NCBI GenBank assembly: GCA_038210495.1
Contig: JBBQWR010000011.1
Span: 1-64,000, forward strand
DNA length: 64,000 nucleotides
DNA from: JBBQWR01 sp038210495
GTDB lineage: Bacteria; Planctomycetota; Planctomycetia; Pirellulales; DATAWG01
Direction of reading: 5' to 3'
Positions 63,081-64,000 of the stretch are shown piece after piece. The notes beneath the pieces are model-generated. The model did no database searches. It saw only the letters and a list, made by a program, of their open reading frames with translations, and had not been told where the DNA came from. Position 1 is the stretch's first letter. Each line of letters opens with the position of its first letter. The position numbers and the translations under genes were made by a program.

Positions 63081-64000
63081 TTAATCCCCGCCGTTTCGCG
63101 TGGACATGGCCCGCCATAATTTAGGGTCGATGGTTTCTTCGACGAATCTCGCGCTGCCATCGGCGAACAGCGTGTTGACCCCTCCGGGATGCAGACTCCG
63201 CGCGGCTCGCCAACCATAAGCCGCGTAGAGCAGCGGTTTCGCGGGCGGCGGCGTCGGGTCGGTGGTGATCGACGTAATGCAATCGCACATGCTGGCGTTG
63301 GGCGGATAGTAGTGATTGTACATCGCGCTGCGATACTCGCCGCTGCACCAAGCAAACCCGCGCGGATCGTTGCCGTTCGACGCGGTTGAATTGTAGTTGA
63401 GAACAAAGCCGCACTGCGCGTCGTTGACGCCCGGTGGCCCGCCGAAATTGAGCACGAATTTGTAGGATCGCTCAGGGGAAATGGACGAAAACGCGCCGCT
63501 GGAGTTCATCGGCGTATCCGCGCCCAGGACGCTTTCGGCTAGCGCAACGGTGTGCGACGTCCCGTCGGAGATATCGCCGATCTTCGTGGCGGAATTGACG
63601 TAGAAAATCCCATCGGTCTTGAATGGCGTGCCATTTCCGGCGCCCGATCCCGCGCAGACGGCATAGTTCGTCGGGCCGAATCCATCCTTGACCGCTTGAC
63701 CGACGTCGCTGGGGCAAAGAAAGCAAGACAAAATCCGTGCGATTCCTGCCTTGTTCGGCGCCGAGATCGGGTAGCCAGGCCCGGGCATGTACAGAGGTAA
63801 ATTAAGATCCAACAAACGACGAACGTCGTCTTGCTCCATGAACGGCAGAAGGTGCGCAAGCGCCGACCATCGATAGAACGTGTAGGGATGCGTGGGGTCC
63901 TGGGGATATTTTTGCGAGACGAGACCCGGCGGAAATCGCTGCATCGCCGAGTAGCGATTGTGCATTGCGATGCCCAGTTGCCGCACGTTGGTGAGGCATT
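63081..64000 (-). CDS. DUF1559 prepilin-like protein, N-terminus beyond the window
   Basis: The frame remains open to the right edge, where CLTNVRQLGIAMHNRYSAMQ followed by RFPPGL is the standard DUF1559 beginning after the pilin-like helix (usually C-x-N-x-x-Q-L-G-x-A-x-H-N). The C-terminal H-x9-DG-type block is GGVNTLFADGSARFVEETID, with PKLWRAMSTRNGGD at the end. GTG 63986 is an internal codon and not the start. The prepilin cleavage site is outside the window. DUF1559 proteins are expanded in planctomycetes, secreted by a type II/IV pilus-like system. Function unknown. Confidence 0.92.
   Translation of the reverse strand, partial: CLTNVRQLGIAMHNRYSAMQRFPPGLVSQKYPQDPTHPYTFYRWSALAHLLPFMEQDDVRRLLDLNLPLYMPGPGYPISAPNKAGIARILSCFLCPSDVGQAVKDGFGPTNYAVCAGSGAGNGTPFKTDGIFYVNSATKIGDISDGTSHTVALAESVLGADTPMNSSGAFSSISPERSYKFVLNFGGPPGVNDAQCGFVLNYNSTASNGNDPRGFAWCSGEYRSAMYNHYYPPNASMCDCITSITTDPTPPPAKPLLYAAYGWRAARSLHPGGVNTLFADGSARFVEETIDPKLWRAMSTRNGGD

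Overview
This 64 kb window looks like a chromosomal segment of a planctomycete, most likely in or near the Pirellulales/Gemmatales. The evidence is the gene families read directly from the translations: a DUF1559 prepilin-like protein at the right edge, a sigma-70/serine-threonine kinase pair, a BBP7-like outer-membrane barrel, a mitochondria-like EF-G, very large secreted proteins, Pro/Gly/Asn-rich secreted proteins, and many intergenic hairpin repeats. The composition is GC-rich. I saw no rRNA, tRNA, CRISPR array, transposase or prophage module.

Layout. 0-6.5 kb: a cut gene end, a membrane protein, a PduO-type cobalamin adenosyltransferase, a TolB-like propeller, two small unknowns, a transglutaminase-like lipoprotein and a Cys-rich repeat protein. 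6.6-7.2 kb: a 520-bp gene-free palindromic element with near-perfect terminal inverted repeats. 7.2-14.8 kb: ECF sigma factor translationally coupled to a membrane kinase with TPR-like tail, an outer-membrane protein, a cytochrome P450 and a VWA protein. 14.8-25.6 kb: L-aspartate oxidase, a 1404-residue protein with about 735 low-complexity residues, a GNAT protein, the BBP7-like porin and a TraB/GumN protein. 25.9-31.7 kb: PlsC and CdsA (phospholipid synthesis), purine nucleoside phosphorylase, a TPR protein, a highly acidic protein and a glycosyltransferase with helical repeats. 32.3-38.4 kb: EF-G, a UPF0175/DUF3368 toxin-antitoxin pair, a SIMPL-domain protein, two antitoxin-like remnants and a coupled pair of unknown genes. 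38.5-45.7 kb: PsiE-like and methyltransferase-like proteins, TPR lipoprotein, ECF sigma/anti-sigma pair, membrane-fusion protein with an SMR-like protein, and an LTxxQ-like secreted protein. 45.8-52 kb: a molybdenum hydroxylase cluster. 52-64 kb: aldo/keto reductase, methyltransferase, purM, a 2132-residue secreted protein, a GlmU-like left-handed beta-helix protein and the cut DUF1559 gene.

The best-defined functional unit is 45820-51994: XdhC-type chaperone, Tat-signal 2Fe-2S subunit, FAD/4Fe-4S subunit, molybdenum-cofactor subunit and MocA-type nucleotidyltransferase. It resembles E. coli PaoABC plus PaoD and MocA, i.e. an exported aldehyde oxidoreductase with its own cofactor maturation genes. 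The two sigma-factor loci (7254 and 42934) each couple the sigma factor to a membrane signalling partner by overlapping start and stop codons.

The most unusual layer is not protein coding. At least eight families of short palindromic repeats sit between genes. One family supplies the TAG stop codon of two unrelated genes, and another is a 66-bp unit present twice in inverted orientation with only two differences. No clear new defence or metabolic system was found; the giant proteins and the repeat families are the strongest leads. All functional calls come from reading motifs by eye, without database searches.
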